Origin: Cyclobacteriaceae bacterium
GTDB lineage: Bacteria; Bacteroidota; Bacteroidia; Cytophagales; Cyclobacteriaceae
Reading direction: 5' to 3'
Assembly: GCA_029882725.1 (NCBI GenBank)
Contig: JAOUKG010000093.1
Coordinates: forward strand, 1-8,187
Length of the DNA: 8,187 nt
Shown here piece by piece: positions 6,328-8,187 of the stretch. The notes below the pieces were generated by a model. The model did not search any database. It was given only the letters and a program-made list of their open reading frames with translations, and was not told the DNA's origin. Made by a program: the position numbers and the translations under genes. How positions within the stretch are numbered: position 1 is the stretch's first letter; each line of letters starts with the position of its first letter.

Positions 6328-7457
6328 TAAACACGTTGGGATAAAATTGTTACCATTTCATTTTTCCAGGGTAGAAAGGATCCATCCTCTATTTTTTTAC
6401 GGGCTTCACCCATAAGCCAAAGATAGAAACTCAAATTGTGGATACTAGCAATTTGCGCTCCTAATAATTCTTTGCTTATTATTAAATGTCGTAAATAGGC
6501 TTTAGAAAACTGGTTGCTTATCTCATTTTCGAAGCCGTCGTCAATAGCTGAAAAGTCATTTTTCCATTTTTCATTCCGTATATTCACAATTCCTTTTGAA
6601 GTAAATAAAGCCCCATTTCTGGCATTTCTTGTTGGCATAACACAATCAAACATATCAATTCCCAATGCGATACACTCTAAAAGGTTTACGGGAGTACCCA
6701 CGCCCATTAGATACCGGGGTTTGTCAACTGGTAACTCTTCGCATACCCATGCGGTCATTTCATACATTATTTCTGCTGGTTCGCCCACGGAGAGTCCGCC
6801 TATTGCATTGCCCTGAGCTCCCTGATCAGCAATAAAACGGGCAGAGTCCTTTCTTAAATCTTTGTAGGTACTTCCCTGTACAATAGGGAACAAAGCTTGC
6901 TCGTGCCCATAAAGCGGATCTTGTTTTTCATGGTGAACTATGCACCTTTTCAACCATTTATGTGTGAGGTGCATGGATTTTTTGGCGTAGTCATAATCAC
7001 AAGGGTAGGGTGTGCACTCATCAAAGGCCATGATAATATCGCCACCAATTGATCGTTGAATATCGATGGCTGTTTCTGGTGCAAAAAAGTGGCTTGAGCC
7101 ATCAATGTGGGATTTAAACTTTACACCCTCCTCTGATATTTTTCTGTTTGCAGCCAGTGAATAGACCTGATAACCTCCGCTATCTGTCAAAATGGGGCGG
7201 TCCCAGTTCATGAATTTATGTAACCCCCCGGCCTGCTCAAGAATTTCCGTGCCGGGTCTTAAGTAAAGATGGTAGGTGTTTCCCAATATAATTTCAGCTT
7301 TTACATCATTTTTCAACTCCCGGGCATGGACACCTTTTACTGTGCCAGCGGTACCTACAGGCATGAAAATAGGTGTTTTAATTTCTCCATGAGAAGTTTT
7401 TACAACACCGGTACGCGCAGAAGAAAGTGGGTCTTTGGATAAAATTTTAAAATCCAT
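6327..7457 (-). CDS. tgt: Queuine/preQ1 tRNA-guanine transglycosylase (Tgt) lacking zinc-site cysteines
   Basis: Tgt swaps guanine-34 for a 7-deazaguanine base (preQ1 in most bacteria) in tRNAs for Asp, Asn, His and Tyr. The 376 residues are full length. Substrate-site motifs are intact: LTDSGGYQVYSL at 90-101 with D92, AFDEC at 144-148 with D146, GGLSVGE at 220-226, and FDCVMPTRNARNG at 270-282 with the presumed nucleophile D271. The C-terminal zinc site is not intact. Counting back from FSKAYLRHL (317-325), the places of the canonical C-x-C-x2-C are F309, N311 and S314, while the fourth ligand H340 in SIHNLSFY remains. The fold and active site otherwise look normal, so the gene is probably functional. 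My recollection is that Bacteroides Tgt also lacks these cysteines. It is the first gene of a four-gene operon, 57 nt after dnaA. preQ1 versus salvaged queuine cannot be decided from this window. Confidence 0.96.
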   Translation of the reverse strand: MDFKILSKDPLSSARTGVVKTSHGEIKTPIFMPVGTAGTVKGVHARELKNDVKAEIILGNTYHLYLRPGTEILEQAGGLHKFMNWDRPILTDSGGYQVYSLAANRKISEEGVKFKSHIDGSSHFFAPETAIDIQRSIGGDIIMAFDECTPYPCDYDYAKKSMHLTHKWLKRCIVHHEKQDPLYGHEQALFPIVQGSTYKDLRKDSARFIADQGAQGNAIGGLSVGEPAEIMYEMTAWVCEELPVDKPRYLMGVGTPVNLLECIALGIDMFDCVMPTRNARNGALFTSKGIVNIRNEKWKNDFSAIDDGFENEISNQFSKAYLRHLIISKELLGAQIASIHNLSFYLWLMGEARKKIEDGSFLPWKNEMVTILSQRV

Positions 7458-7514
7458 ACTAAAATTTTCAGGGAAAAATAATCAAAAAGAAATAATAGGG
7501 AAAAGTTTACCAGT

Positions 7515-8187
7515 TTAAATGGCTTTTAGTTTTATTTTCTTTTTTAAATCCTCTAACGAAGATTTAAAACCGGAGTTTACATCACAGAGATCTTCAACTG
7601 TTTGAATAGAGTGGATTACCGTACTGTGATCTCTACCTCCAAAATGCATCCCTATAGCTTTAAGGGAATGACGAGTAAATTCCTTGGCAAGATACATAGC
7701 AACCTGACGAGCCATTACAATTTCTTTTTTCCGCACTTTGTCTTTAAGTGCCTTTGCGTTTACATCAAAATATTCGGCAACCGTTTTTTGGATATAATCA
7801 ATGTCAACCTCAGTATCAATTTCAGCAACGATATTCCTAAGTGTTTGTTTGGCCAATTCCAGATCTATTTCAACTCTGTTTAAGGAAGCATGTGCAATTA
7901 ATGAGATTAGTACTCCTTCGAGTTCGCGAATATTTGTATCCACACTATAGGCCAGATACTCAAGAACATCATCTGGAATGTCAATTCCGTCATTTTGCAT
8001 TTTGCTTTTTATGATAGCAACCCGGGTTTCGTAATCCGGAAGCTGAAGGTCGGCAGTTAGCCCCCACTTAAACCGGGAAAGTAATCGCTCTTCAAGTCCT
8101 TTGAGATCCTTGGGAGGGCAATCACTTGTCATGATAATTTGTTTCCCCATTTGATGTAAATGGTTGAAGATATGGAAAAAGATTTCC
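7515..8187 (-). CDS. dnaA: Chromosomal replication initiator DnaA, C-terminal part; 5' end cut by the window
   Basis: DnaA binds DnaA boxes at oriC, opens the duplex and recruits the helicase. The frame continues to the window edge at 8187, so the first visible residues are EIFFHIFNHLHQ. The methionine at 8148-8150 is internal, not a start. Numbering from that methionine as 1, the end of the AAA+ core includes IIMTSD (5-10), the box VII region LLSRFKWG (23-30) and the sensor II arginine in NIRELEGVL (73-81). Domain IV contains the DnaA signature IGMHFGGRDHSTVIHS at 166-181, whose R, D, H, S and T residues contact the DnaA box. The protein ends KKKIKLKAI. About half of a usual 450-480 residue DnaA is visible. 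The gap of 57 nt to tgt has no hairpin terminator, so some read-through into tgt is possible. No DnaA-box cluster or AT-rich unwinding element is seen beside this 3' end. Confidence 0.97.
   Translation of the reverse strand, partial: EIFFHIFNHLHQMGKQIIMTSDCPPKDLKGLEERLLSRFKWGLTADLQLPDYETRVAIIKSKMQNDGIDIPDDVLEYLAYSVDTNIRELEGVLISLIAHASLNRVEIDLELAKQTLRNIVAEIDTEVDIDYIQKTVAEYFDVNAKALKDKVRKKEIVMARQVAMYLAKEFTRHSLKAIGMHFGGRDHSTVIHSIQTVEDLCDVNSGFKSSLEDLKKKIKLKAI

Noticed and set aside
7458..7514. dnaA-tgt gap examined for a terminator or Bacteroidota promoter
   Set aside because: Only AT-rich runs are present; no stable stem and no TAnnTTTG element on the - strand.

Overview
This AT-rich window looks like chromosomal DNA from a member of the Bacteroidota. 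The evidence is the family-level look of its housekeeping proteins: FabI, LptG, a Tgt with a degenerate zinc site, and the C-terminal part of DnaA. Other support is the near absence of Shine-Dalgarno sequences and gene packing typical of that phylum. The presence of a chemoreceptor points away from Bacteroides-like gut commensals and towards a free-living, possibly marine or Cytophagales-like lineage. That placement is an inference. Nothing in the window looks like a prophage, insertion sequence, CRISPR array or RNA gene.

Layout. Positions 1-1590 (+ strand) hold the 3' part of fabI (enoyl-ACP reductase, fatty acid synthesis) and, 6 nt later, a complete ispE (CDP-ME kinase of the MEP isoprenoid pathway). 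Positions 1617-3392 (- strand) hold a complete transmembrane methyl-accepting chemotaxis protein with a helical, HBM-like extracytoplasmic sensor. It converges on ispE with only 26 nt between the stops. Positions 3393-3730 form an AT-rich intergenic stretch with two hairpins flanked by A and T runs. One of these is a good candidate terminator for the operon to its right.

Positions 3731-7457 (- strand) are a compact four-gene operon read tgt > lptG > DMT (EamA) transporter > PAP2 phosphatase. Its junctions are TAATG (1-nt overlap), a 6-nt gap, and ATGA (4-nt overlap). Positions 7515-8187 (- strand) are the C-terminal part of dnaA, running off the window. It lies 57 nt upstream of tgt on the same strand.

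Working together: fabI and ispE supply membrane lipid and isoprenoid precursors. The tgt operon joins tRNA queuosine modification to an LPS-export permease, a small-molecule or lipid transporter of unknown substrate, and a membrane lipid-phosphate phosphatase. The last three form a plausible envelope-biogenesis group. No wholly new system is evident. The points most worth a second look are the Tgt without zinc-binding cysteines, the coupled LptG/EamA/PAP2 set, the isolated HBM-type receptor with an internal duplication, and the two hairpins in the intergenic region.
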